A stretch of 36,232 nt of DNA from a virus: IMG/VR virus record IMGVR_UViG_3300042346_000299, positions 1 through 36,232 of that record. One strand, written 5' to 3'. How positions within the stretch are numbered: the stretch's first letter is position 1; every line of letters starts with the position of its first letter. The translations under genes and the position numbers were made by a program. The notes beneath the pieces were generated by a model. It was not told where the DNA came from and did no database searches. It saw only the letters and a program-made list of their open reading frames with translations. Below, piece after piece: positions 5,565-11,781 of this stretch.

Positions 5565-7036
5565 CGCTTGCCCTTCAGGTACGCAATCAAACTTTTCCTA
5601 GCAAACTTCTCAAACGCTAGTGATGGTGGAATCGGATCTTTGTGCAATCCATTCGGCCACACACCAAACTTTGACTTGTAAACCGCCTTCGCCCTCCCCT
5701 CCGACCATGAACCTGACTGCACCATGTATTGACCCATGCTCCACCATGCCTGCTTCTCGTCTCGGGACATAGGGCCAAGTTCCTGCATCTCGCCGGGCAC
5801 AGAAACCACCGAACTCTTACGCTCCCGCACATGCCCGCAGTTCGTGCAGGTATCAGAACCACGCGGCCACAAAGCGCCACAGGCAGGGCACTTTGCTTCT
5901 TTCTTCTCCTTCTCGTCGGGTTCCTTCTTGGGTTTCTCTCCCTTGTCATCAAGCTCATCAATACCGCTTTCGTATATCTTCTCCCAGTCTTCTCTGAACC
6001 TTAAATAGTTGCCCGAAAAGTCAAGCCACGTTGCAAATTGTTTGGTGCTATGCGTCCGCATAACCCTGCCCATTTGCTGAATATGTGATGACAAAGACTT
6101 TGAGAATGGTCTGGCAGATATTCCGATATGCACATCGTCAACAGAGAAACCTTTGGTAAGTATGTCTACGGCGCAGATACCGTGTATCTCTGTATCAGGT
6201 TTTGAGAAGTCTTCAATAACGTCCTTCTTAAACTGATCGTCATCTCTATAAGAAATACTTACGAAGTTATATCCTTGCTCACGGAACCTACTAGCTAACT
6301 CTGCACCGTGCTCAACGCCAGCACAGAACACGATTGTTTTGACAGGCTTGCCGTATATTTCGTGAGTCTTCTTTACCCATTCGGCAACTACATCACCAAC
6401 GATTTTCATCGCCCTTGAAGAAGCCTCTGCATCTGACCATTCTCCCGCCACTTTCTTCGCTCCTTTCATATCAATCTCCTTGGAGATAAATACTTTTAGC
6501 GGGGTAAGTAGCTTTTTCTCAACCAGTTCTTTCGTTGTGATTGGGTTAATCACATTGGAATAAATCTTTCCAAGCCCCTTGGTTAGCGGGGTTGCAGATA
6601 ACCCGACAACTTTAATGTGCGGGTTATTCTTTATGAGGTCGTTGGTGGCTTTGCGGGAGCAATGGCATTCATCGATGATAAGCAGTTTGGTATCTGGTAC
6701 GGAACCCCTTGCTTCCAAGGTTTGCGCGGAGCACACCTGTATGTACTCACCGGGCCTGTAGCGCCAGTGCCCTGACTGGAGTACGCCGTGGTCAATACCG
6801 TACTTATCAAGGCGCTGAGACGTTTGATCGCAAAGAACTATGCGGTCAAGGATCATTGATGATCTTGTGCCCTTTTTTTTTGCCGCTTCAAGCAAGGCAA
6901 TAGCTACTTCAGTCTTCCCAAAACCTACAGGCGCGGCAAGTATTTGAGAGCGGTGGCCTTGTGCAAAGCCTTCTCGCAGTAGCTCAATGGCGCGGACTTG
7001 TGCCGTTCTTAGTTGTAGCGTTGTGGCCTTAGACAT
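5561..7036 (-). CDS. SF2 DEAD/DEAH-family helicase with zinc ribbon
   Basis: 491 residues from ATG at 7036 (GGTGGG just upstream). Seen: Walker A APVGFGKT (35-42), DECH box (122-125), SATP motif III (147-150), and motif VI QMGRVMR (321-327). A charged linker (KPKKEPDEKEKKE) leads to a four-cysteine zinc ribbon (C383, C386, C397, C400) and a C-terminal helical tail. This is the layout of phage replication or repair helicases of the Res-subunit/UvsW-like group. It unwinds duplex or branched DNA using ATP. It overlaps the GIY-YIG gene upstream by 8 bp and the primase downstream by 4 bp. Confidence 0.9.
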   Translation of the reverse strand: MSKATTLQLRTAQVRAIELLREGFAQGHRSQILAAPVGFGKTEVAIALLEAAKKKGTRSSMILDRIVLCDQTSQRLDKYGIDHGVLQSGHWRYRPGEYIQVCSAQTLEARGSVPDTKLLIIDECHCSRKATNDLIKNNPHIKVVGLSATPLTKGLGKIYSNVINPITTKELVEKKLLTPLKVFISKEIDMKGAKKVAGEWSDAEASSRAMKIVGDVVAEWVKKTHEIYGKPVKTIVFCAGVEHGAELASRFREQGYNFVSISYRDDDQFKKDVIEDFSKPDTEIHGICAVDILTKGFSVDDVHIGISARPFSKSLSSHIQQMGRVMRTHSTKQFATWLDFSGNYLRFREDWEKIYESGIDELDDKGEKPKKEPDEKEKKEAKCPACGALWPRGSDTCTNCGHVRERKSSVVSVPGEMQELGPMSRDEKQAWWSMGQYMVQSGSWSEGRAKAVYKSKFGVWPNGLHKDPIPPSLAFEKFARKSLIAYLKGKR

Positions 7037-7739
7037 ATTCCCACCTGCTGCCAGCACGTTCCAAGTTATTGCAAATTGCTTCTGAAATCATCTTGACATG
7101 ACCACCAACACTGCGCGATGCGGCTGCAGCACTTGGGAATAGTGCTCCGTCACTCAATCTACGAACTTGTTTGCTTCTAGATTTTGTAGCGGCTTTTTTG
7201 GCATTGCTCTTTCTCTCTTTATCTCTCTCGTCCCATTTGCGTTTTATCTCTTCGTAAGTTACGTTGTCTCCAACAAAAGCCCAAAATTCACCAGCAAATT
7301 TCCAGCCATATCGTATGGACGTTGATAAGTTATCTGCGCTCTTGACCCCGTAATGCCTTGCTACTTCGTAGCCGGATGGGAAAACAACACCATCAGAAAG
7401 CCTAACCACAGGCTTGCTTACAGAAGCTACACGCTTTGCGATTACTCCTCTGTCAAACAGGGCGCAGTCTGCTGTCTTGGAAATATTGTAGGACGGCTTG
7501 AGTTCGTCCATCACCAACTGCTCAAGCTCACGCAAATGCTTACGATCAAGCACACAAACATATATGGTGAATGTCAGTCCATCTACCCCGTACTTGGCAG
7601 CAGCATTTCTTAGGGCACTGTTAACGTGCGTTCCATTCCGAAGTTCGCGCTTGTGCATGTACAGGCGCTTCTTCACATTGGTTGCACTTCCAATGTAAAA
7701 GTTACCGGATGGAGCTTCAATCTTGTAGATTCCTAGCAT
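7029..7739 (-). CDS. GIY-YIG homing endonuclease with NUMOD repeats
   Basis: 236 residues from ATG at 7739 (GAGG upstream). The GIY-YIG nuclease domain shows GIY (3-5), YIG (15-17), R25, E73 and N85, all conserved catalytic positions. Two C-terminal NUMOD1/IENR-type DNA-binding repeats follow (about 109-156 and 190-236, both with LSDGxxFPS), separated by a Lys-rich linker. This is the layout of T4 Seg-like free-standing homing endonucleases, which nick or cut phage genomes that lack the gene. It is AT-richer than its neighbours. Its last codons form the leader of the helicase gene. Likely a recent selfish insertion. Confidence 0.9.
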   Translation of the reverse strand: MLGIYKIEAPSGNFYIGSATNVKKRLYMHKRELRNGTHVNSALRNAAAKYGVDGLTFTIYVCVLDRKHLRELEQLVMDELKPSYNISKTADCALFDRGVIAKRVASVSKPVVRLSDGVVFPSGYEVARHYGVKSADNLSTSIRYGWKFAGEFWAFVGDNVTYEEIKRKWDERDKERKSNAKKAATKSRSKQVRRLSDGALFPSAAAASRSVGGHVKMISEAICNNLERAGSRWEYV

Positions 7740-7748
7740 TTGATCCTC

Positions 7749-7780
7749 TGCCAGCACTAGCCCGCTGGCGTGGGCGTGGT
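7749..7780. repeat. 32-bp direct repeat, copy 1
   Basis: The sequence from TGCCAGCACTAG to GGGCGTGGT matches 8495-8526 with one mismatch and contains the small hairpin CCAGC/GCTGG. It lies between the GIY-YIG gene start and the cassette-like core box at 7785. The repeated block flanks the two-gene unit 7786-8462, consistent with recombination or duplication of that unit. Confidence 0.7.
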
Positions 7781-7785
7781 CTTAG

Positions 7786-8073
7786 TTAAGCGAAAGCCCA
7801 AGAGCCATCAGGAGTCGCAATACGATTCGCGGGCCAACGCACAGCAATGTCCATCACTTTGATTTCCATCCAAGCCGATCCGTCAGCCATCTCCACCACG
7901 TTGCCAAGATCGGATGAACCAACTATTGCGGACCAACGATAACTTTGACGCATGATGCTTAGAAATCTGTGGCCTTCTTCATTGCTCTTTAGAAGAATCA
8001 CTGTAGGCGGTTCCAGTTGTTCTCGCATGAATATCAAGCGAAGTTGCGCTATGCCGTCAAGAATGTCGCTCAC
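7786..8073 (-). CDS. Small protein, 95 aa, cassette-like unit
   Basis: GTG at 8073 overlaps the previous stop (GTGA) and has AAGGAGGAGG directly upstream. The product (DILDGIAQLRLIFMREQLEPPTVILL...) resembles small phage proteins of unknown function with a C-terminal WPANRIATPDGSWAF. The stop TAA lies in the GTTAAGC core box (7785-7791). No matching R'' box (GCTTAAC) remains at the other end of the unit. Confidence 0.65.
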   Translation of the reverse strand: MSDILDGIAQLRLIFMREQLEPPTVILLKSNEEGHRFLSIMRQSYRWSAIVGSSDLGNVVEMADGSAWMEIKVMDIAVRWPANRIATPDGSWAFA

Positions 8074-8462
8074 GCCTCCTCCTTCTTCATTGCTTGGGTA
8101 AGAAACTTGCGTGCCCAATCTTCTCCAATCCACCACGAGCACGCCTGCCTTGTTGGCTCAAGATGCAGCACGCCAATTTGCTCAAGAAACCAATCTGGAT
8201 AGCCGTCAGCTTGCAGTTCAGAAACAAGCAGCCCCATCTGCGGTATCTCCTCTTTCCATGCTGCAACCGTTACGTCCATCCATTTCTTTCCCAGCGCGTA
8301 GCCGTTCGTCTTTGGATCTGGCAGCGGCGCTCCGGTGGACTCATGTAAGTACATTGCCATTGCAGCATCGTCGCTGAAGTCAGCGCACTTGTAATCACTG
8401 GCAAATCGTTTGTACATCTCTGCCATGCGCAACCACTTGCCGCTGATCTTCCGCTTAGACAT
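8070..8462 (-). CDS. Phage protein, 130 aa
   Basis: ATG at 8462 with AAGGAGGAG directly upstream. The product (MSKRKISGKWLRMAEMYKRFASDYKCADFSDDAAMAMY) is mostly helical with several Trp, including WWIGEDWARKFLTQAMKKEEA at the end. No family recognised. Its ribosome site is embedded in a 26-bp copy of the 3' end of the ParB-like gene (8466-8491), so its present position arose by recombination. It forms a coupled pair with the 95-residue gene. Confidence 0.65.
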   Translation of the reverse strand: MSKRKISGKWLRMAEMYKRFASDYKCADFSDDAAMAMYLHESTGAPLPDPKTNGYALGKKWMDVTVAAWKEEIPQMGLLVSELQADGYPDWFLEQIGVLHLEPTRQACSWWIGEDWARKFLTQAMKKEEA

Positions 8463-8465
8463 CAC

Positions 8466-8491
8466 TCCTCCTTCTTCAGCTTGCGCTGCAG
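8466..8491. repeat. Copy of the ParB-like gene's 3' end
   Basis: 26 bp matching 9077-9102 with one mismatch. In the ParB-like gene this stretch encodes LQRKLKKEE and ends in the AAGGAGG ribosome site of the next gene. Here the coding part is cut off upstream and only the ribosome site still serves a gene. It is a recombination joint. Confidence 0.75.
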
Positions 8492-8494
8492 TGT

Positions 8495-8526
8495 TGCCAG
8501 CACTAGCCCGCTGGCGTGGGGGTGGT
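8495..8526. repeat. 32-bp direct repeat, copy 2
   Basis: Matches 7749-7780 with one mismatch. It abuts the ParB-tail copy at 8466-8491 on one side and leads to the palindromic core pair at 8542 on the other. Confidence 0.7.
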
Positions 8527-8541
8527 TTACCAGTTGATGTC

Positions 8542-8559
8542 GCCTAACACACGTTAGGC
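8542..8559. repeat. Minimal palindromic core-box pair
   Basis: GCCTAAC (8542-8548) and GTTAGGC (8553-8559) are separated by only ACAC and pair perfectly, extended by C8541/G8560. L'', the variable loop and L' are all missing. The right side (CACGTTAGGCGTCAA) is shared with the box at 2722-2736. It is either an attC collapsed to its core boxes or a minimal phage-type site. Confidence 0.65.
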
Positions 8560-8560
8560 G

Positions 8561-8803
8561 TCAATGCACATCCCGGTGCAGCCACACAGTCGCACCCGTG
8601 TCGGGGTCCGTGTATTCAGCCGTAGGCTCGCACCAGCAGTTTGCAAACGGCACATGCTCCAGCTTTCCGCCATTGGCGCGTTTGCCTGGGCAGTCCATGT
8701 CGGCGCACACTGTTCCGGCTGGGGCGTGGCAGTCCTCGCACTCTGGCGAGGTGACGCCTAACCCTTCGCTCAAGCGGAGCGCTGCCGGGTCGGTTTCGTT
8801 CAT
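8561..8803 (-). CDS. Cassette-borne Cys-rich protein, 80 aa
   Basis: ATG at 8803 with AAGGAG (8810-8815 on the plus strand as CTCCTT). Start codon, ribosome site and about the first 16 codons lie inside attC site E. The body has CEDCHAPAGTVCADMDC, a CxxC...CxxxxC cluster seen in small phage zinc proteins, then PFANCWCEP and a Trp-His tail (VWLHRDVH). Probably zinc-binding; role unknown. It is the only gene of the unit 8554-8842. Confidence 0.65.
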   Translation of the reverse strand: MNETDPAALRLSEGLGVTSPECEDCHAPAGTVCADMDCPGKRANGGKLEHVPFANCWCEPTAEYTDPDTGATVWLHRDVH

Positions 8804-8848
8804 TCGTGTCTCCTTGCAGGCAGCGCCCGCTTAGCTATGTCGTTAGAC
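8756..8848 (+). repeat. attC-like recombination site E
   Basis: R'' GCCTAAC (8756-8762); L'' CAAGCGG-A-GCGCTGCC (8771-8786); L' GGCAGCGCCCGCTT (8819-8832); R' GTTAGAC (8842-8848). The stem is perfect apart from the extrahelical A8778. The spacer CCTTCGCT before CAAGCGGA is nearly the spacer of classical aadA-type attC sites (from memory). R'' matches the unit's start box (8553). This is the best attC in the window. Confidence 0.85.
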
Positions 8849-9073
8849 CTCAAATCCACGCCAACAGGCGGCGCACAGCATGCGCGCATGCTCGCATCGG
8901 CTGCCTGAAAAGTTCCCGCGTCCACCGCAAATGTATTGGGTCGGCGGTCGCCTATATGGCTCGTACTCTGCAAGGTGATAGGTTTTGTCCCAAGAGTTGT
9001 AGAACTGTCCTATCACTTTGCCGTCTTCCTCAAACCGCAAAGGATGGCTTGGGTTGTCGTTGAGTCGCTTCAC
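8843..9073 (-). CDS. Cys/His-containing protein, 76 aa
   Basis: GTG at 9073 overlaps the ParB-like stop codon, with AAGGAGG 6 bp upstream, so it is translationally coupled. The C-terminal half carries ICGGRGNFSGSRCEHARMLCAACWRGFEV, a CxxG...C...CxxC arrangement resembling a treble-clef or zinc ribbon. The N-terminal half (FEEDGKVIGQFYNSWDKTYHLAEYEP) is beta-rich. The stop TAA lies in the core box at 8842. Function unknown. Confidence 0.65.
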   Translation of the reverse strand: MKRLNDNPSHPLRFEEDGKVIGQFYNSWDKTYHLAEYEPYRRPPTQYICGGRGNFSGSRCEHARMLCAACWRGFEV

Positions 9074-9861
9074 ACTTCCTCCTTCTTCAGCTTTCGCTGC
9101 AGGGATGCCACGGTTTTCTTCAACTCCGCGTTCTCCCGTTGGAAGGTGTCCCGGCTGATCTTCAGGCTCTGGTTCTCAATCTCCAGAATCCTGATCTGCT
9201 CCCGCAGTTCTGCGATGGTTTCGCCTGCCGCCTGCTTCTCCTCCTCGCTGGCTTCCATCGCTTCCACCGCAAGCCGGTCGCTCAGGCGCTGGTTCTCGGC
9301 CATTAGTTCTGCTACGGCTTCGTCCTTTTCCTCCGCCAAATTTTCAACCGGCGTCTCCACCACGGTGTTAAGTTTTACGGGCTTGGCTTTCTTCGGAGCG
9401 TTAAAATTAACGCTGCTCACCTTCTCGCCAGCGTCCTTTTCCTGCTTCACGGCCATCACCAACTGAGGTGAAACGCCACAGATGCGGGCCATCTCGTTCA
9501 CACTGAGGTCGCCCCATTCAAAGTCTTCCAAGAGCGTCATCACACACTTCCGTTTGTCTGCATTGCTCCTACGCAGGCCGTGATCCCGGTTTGCTCCCAG
9601 GCTGTAGAGGATGGCATCACGCAGGGTGCCTGTCCGCACATCGGCTTGGATGCTGGTCTTGCCCAGGCGCTTGACGGCATGGAGACGGTGGAAGCCATCG
9701 GCAAGGTAGTAGTCCACACCATCATGGAAAGCGATGACAGGCGGGAACTCGTCGCCCGCTGCCATAGCCTCGGCGTAGTCCGATACCGTATCCTCGCTGA
9801 TCGCGGCACGGGACTGGGTGCCCTTGTCAATGATGATTGATTGGATGTTGAGTTTTTTCAT
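9070..9861 (-). CDS. ParB/Srx-domain protein with C-terminal coiled coil
   Basis: 263 residues from ATG at 9861; no clear ribosome site. The N-terminal ParB/sulfiredoxin-like nuclease fold shows LADGFHRLHAVKRLG with the GFHR motif (56-59). A helix-turn-helix follows (DLSVNEMARICGVSPQLVMAVKQE, about 118-141). After a linker, residues about 185-263 form a long coiled coil (EIENQSL, ENAELKKTVASLQRKLKKEE). Such ParB-N proteins in phages act as DNA-binding regulators or nucleases. No ParA partner is present, so plasmid-type partition is not supported here. Confidence 0.8.
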   Translation of the reverse strand: MKKLNIQSIIIDKGTQSRAAISEDTVSDYAEAMAAGDEFPPVIAFHDGVDYYLADGFHRLHAVKRLGKTSIQADVRTGTLRDAILYSLGANRDHGLRRSNADKRKCVMTLLEDFEWGDLSVNEMARICGVSPQLVMAVKQEKDAGEKVSSVNFNAPKKAKPVKLNTVVETPVENLAEEKDEAVAELMAENQRLSDRLAVEAMEASEEEKQAAGETIAELREQIRILEIENQSLKISRDTFQRENAELKKTVASLQRKLKKEEV

Positions 9862-9872
9862 GGTGTTCAAAA

Positions 9873-9908
9873 GTTAGGCCGAAGGCGTGCGGCCTGTTCA
9901 CGTTAGGT
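9873..9908. repeat. Second gene-less 29-bp mini-cassette
   Basis: GTTAGGC (9873-9879) and GTTAGGT (9902-9908) in the same orientation enclose a hairpin AGGCCG/CGGCCT. The G-to-G distance is 29 bp, identical to the element at 2695-2730, and both share GCGGCCTrTTTCAC-type right halves. It separates the ParB-like gene from the 71-residue gene. Confidence 0.55.
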
Positions 9909-10118
9909 GTTTGCTAGAGCCCGCAACTCATCGGCCAGCGCCAGCAGTTGTTCTCGCGTGAGAAATGCAGAGTAGTACCCGTCGCAAGACTCCTCAATTT
10001 GAAAGCGGCCAGTCTCTTGCTTGGTCACACTGAAAACACGCGCTTTGTCCAGCGCATCCAGCAGTGTCTCGCCGCTTCTGTAGCCACCGCCAACGTCAAT
10101 GACGCATTCATTGTTCAT
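9903..10118 (-). CDS. Small protein, 71 aa
   Basis: ATG at 10118 with AAGGAG 6 bp upstream. It starts MNNECVIDVGGGYRSGETLLDALDKAR and ends in a helix FLTREQLLALADELRALAN. No family recognised. The stop TAA lies in the core box at 9902, as for the cassette genes, but no attC remains at its start side. Confidence 0.65.
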   Translation of the reverse strand: MNNECVIDVGGGYRSGETLLDALDKARVFSVTKQETGRFQIEESCDGYYSAFLTREQLLALADELRALANT

Positions 10119-10127
10119 TGGTTCTCC

Positions 10128-10442
10128 TTAAAACTCACTGTAGAACACTCGTCCTGTGCTTTTGTTCCGCACTCTTACGGAGTAGAGTCCTTCGCCGCAT
10201 GGGCCCAAGTAGTCGCCGCCAGTAAAGAAGATGTGCCGGTTGCAGTCGCAGCCGTTGTTCCCTCCGCTCCAAATCCAATTTTCTGGATCGGGCTCCCCGT
10301 CCATCAAAATTGCCTCGTGCTCACACTCACGCACTTGGCCTGTTGCGTTGTGACGGATCTCTGCCACAGTCATCACCCACCGCCCTCCCTCTATGGGATG
10401 CGTCGGTATGTTCAGTTCTTCCCACTGCTCCATGTCATTCAT
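10128..10442 (-). CDS. Small phage protein, 104 aa
   Basis: ATG at 10442 with CAGGAG upstream. It contains WIWSGGNNGCDCNRHIFFTGG, a pattern with CxC and Asn that recurs in uncharacterised proteins of proteobacterial phages. Function unknown. It is divergent from the rightward early cluster and shares the intergenic promoter/operator region. Confidence 0.7.
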   Translation of the reverse strand: MNDMEQWEELNIPTHPIEGGRWVMTVAEIRHNATGQVRECEHEAILMDGEPDPENWIWSGGNNGCDCNRHIFFTGGDYLGPCGEGLYSVRVRNKSTGRVFYSEF

Positions 10443-10466
10443 GCTACTCTCCTGTTGCCCGAATGC

Positions 10467-10513
10467 ACTAGGTATAAACCCCTAGTTGTCATCAGGTAGG
10501 TTCAGTGTAGGAT
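10467..10513 (+). promoter_or_regulatory. Rightward early promoter with inverted-repeat operator
   Basis: TTGTCA (10486-10491), 16-bp spacer, TAGGAT (10508-10513). Just upstream an inverted repeat ACTAGG (10467-10472) / CCTAGT (10481-10486) overlaps the -35, and ATCAGGTAGG fills the spacer. The arrangement resembles the promoters at 4.7 and 15.8 kb. It would drive the small-gene cluster to about 15.4 kb. Confidence 0.6.
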
Positions 10514-10533
10514 CGGGGCTCTGGAGGTGCAAG

Positions 10534-10740
10534 ATGGAAGACGAAGTGAAGGTGTTGAGAGAGCGGATCGCTGTGCTGGAGGCGCACATCCATGCTGGGA
10601 TCAACTGTGCTTTCTTCTGTGCTCTACCGGAGTGTGCCAAGTATCTATCAGGAGAACAACATGACCAAGATGCAACTAGCCAAGCACGCACTGAAGTTGT
10701 GGAACGTGCCTCATGTTCCGAAGAGCGTCAACCGTTCTAA
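10534..10740 (+). CDS. Small protein with leucine-zipper-like N-terminus, 68 aa
   Basis: ATG with GGAGGTG upstream; first gene after the promoter. MEDEVKVLRERIAVLEAHIHAG forms a heptad pattern. The last third overlaps the next gene by 80 bp in another frame and looks less coding-like, so the stop may be secondary. Confidence 0.5.
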   Translation: MEDEVKVLRERIAVLEAHIHAGINCAFFCALPECAKYLSGEQHDQDATSQARTEVVERASCSEERQPF

Positions 10741-10825
10741 CGCCCGCAAGTGGATCCGGGCCGTCGAGCGCCTGGGTGACAGGTGGGTGTACGCAAAACC
10801 AATTCCGCTGACGAGGGTGCAATGA
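10661..10825 (+). CDS. Small basic protein, 54 aa
   Basis: ATG with CAGGAG 6 bp upstream. Product MTKMQLAKHALKLWNVPHVPKSVNRSNARKWIRAV is basic and helical. This type of NRxNxRKWIxAVxxLGDRW protein occurs in phage early regions; the role is unknown. It overlaps the next tiny frame by ATGA. Confidence 0.7.
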   Translation: MTKMQLAKHALKLWNVPHVPKSVNRSNARKWIRAVERLGDRWVYAKPIPLTRVQ

Positions 10826-10902
10826 CACTTGATCACATGTGGGCGAGCGATGTCATGGCATCTTCTGCGCCTGCGGTGGTACTTGAGGAGGGAACAGAAT
10901 GA
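10822..10902 (+). CDS. 26-aa mini-ORF
   Basis: ATGA-coupled at both ends: its ATG overlaps the stop of the previous gene and its stop overlaps the start of the next. The product (MTLDHMWASDVMASSAPAVV...) has no recognisable domain. The end of its frame carries the GGAGGG ribosome site of the next gene, so it may mainly couple translation. Confidence 0.4.
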   Translation: MTLDHMWASDVMASSAPAVVLEEGTE

Positions 10903-11093
10903 AGAAACTCCCCAAAGGCCTTGACTACCAAGGCCGCTACCCCAGCCGCTACCCCGAAGCCGCCGAGGCGGCGACAGAAGTGGGCCAGGAGGACGAGGAG
11001 CAAGCCAATCTCGTTTTCTTGTGGGCCGTGGTGGCAATCCTTGTAATCACCATCATCGCCATTGGCGTGGCGATTTGGGGGGAGGGGCAATGA
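10899..11093 (+). CDS. 64-aa single-pass membrane protein
   Basis: ATG with GGAGGG upstream. A charged, Pro/Tyr/Glu-rich N-terminal part (residues 1-36) is followed by a clear membrane segment (about 37-59, LVFLWAVVAILVITIIAIGVAIW). The short tail after it predicts a C-tail-anchored topology. Function unknown; it is one of a group of tiny membrane proteins in this cluster. Confidence 0.7.
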   Translation: MKKLPKGLDYQGRYPSRYPEAAEAATEVGQEDEEQANLVFLWAVVAILVITIIAIGVAIWGEGQ

Positions 11094-11431
11094 CTGACCG
11101 TGAACTACTTGAGGCCGCTGCCAAGGCATGTGGAATCGACGGTACCTATGGGGTTGCATCAGACGATTATTACTATGATGGAAACGTCGAAGGAATCCTG
11201 ACGATTTTGCCGGACGGGCAGAGTTATGTCTGGAACCCCCTCACCGACGATGGCGATGCGCTGAGGTTGATGGTTGGTTTGCGGATGAACGTGCATCTCG
11301 ACTCCAACATGGTGGACGTTGACCCTGACGGCATATCTTGGTTCAGCGAGGCTTACGGTGATGACCCCCTCGCCGCCACCCGCCGCGCCATCGTCAGGGC
11401 TGCGGCTGAGATTGGAAGGAGCATGGAATGA
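11090..11431 (+). CDS. Phage protein, 113 aa (DUF2591-like)
   Basis: ATG overlapping the previous stop. MTDRELLEAAAKACGI, then WNPLTDDGDALRLMVGLRMNV and the C-terminal DPLAATRRAIVRAAAEIGRSM form the pattern of a widespread phage family resembling DUF2591. The biochemical role of the family is not known to me. A shortened copy of its C-terminal motif is found at 11680-11781. Confidence 0.75.
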   Translation: MTDRELLEAAAKACGIDGTYGVASDDYYYDGNVEGILTILPDGQSYVWNPLTDDGDALRLMVGLRMNVHLDSNMVDVDPDGISWFSEAYGDDPLAATRRAIVRAAAEIGRSME

Positions 11432-11589
11432 CGAAAGCAGAAGCACAGCGCGACGCCAAGTTTTTGGCTGAAGCGGAACAACGTCTAGAAGAAGGCCGCA
11501 ATGGCGACGCAACGCAGTTGGAATACTTGGCGCAGATGCTGAGCGACTGGCGTCAGGAGTTGGAAAAGTTCATCGCGCAAGGAGCATGA
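11428..11589 (+). CDS. 53-aa helical protein
   Basis: ATG overlapping the stop of the previous gene, with AAGGAG upstream. Highly charged, wholly helical (MTKAEAQRDAKFLAEAEQRL... QMLSDWRQELEKF). It is below the usual gene-calling length but has good coding character. Function unknown. Confidence 0.65.
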   Translation: MTKAEAQRDAKFLAEAEQRLEEGRNGDATQLEYLAQMLSDWRQELEKFIAQGA

Positions 11590-11590
11590 A

Positions 11591-11698
11591 ATGAAACCAG
11601 ACTATGAGCCGATTGTGGCCGCGCTGGCTGGGGCCGCGTTTGCCGTTCTATTGGGCATCCTGTTGTTGGAGGTTTGGAAATGGCTGAGACTGATCTGA
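11591..11698 (+). CDS. 35-aa membrane protein
   Basis: ATG 2 bp after the previous stop with AAGGAG upstream. One hydrophobic segment (residues 8-27, IVAALAGAAFAVLLGILLLE) ends in a Trp/Lys/Arg tail. It resembles phage mini-membrane proteins; possibly a lysis or superinfection accessory, which is speculative. Confidence 0.6.
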   Translation: MKPDYEPIVAALAGAAFAVLLGILLLEVWKWLRLI

Positions 11699-11781
11699 TT
11701 ACCCCGATTGGTAACGATCCCTACGCAGCCACCCGCCGTGCCATCGTCATGGCTGCGGCAGCAATTGGAAGGAGCATGTAA
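11680..11781 (+). pseudogene. 33-aa truncated copy of the 11090 gene's C-terminus
   Basis: MAETDLITPIGND then DPYAATRRAIVMAAAAIGRSM, matching the last 20 or so residues of the 113-residue protein (DPLAATRRAIVRAAAEIGRSM). The head is missing. It overlaps the previous gene and hands over to the next by TAATG. It may be a decayed duplicate still used for coupled translation. Confidence 0.6.

Noticed and set aside
9070-9861. ParB-like gene as evidence of a plasmid-type partition system
   Set aside because: No ParA ATPase gene and no repeated centromere-like sites are adjacent; phage ParB-N proteins often have other roles.
2080-10118. Integron integrase gene near the cassette clusters
   Set aside because: No tyrosine-recombinase motif is visible in any frame of the region or window; any mobility would need an enzyme from the host or elsewhere in the genome.
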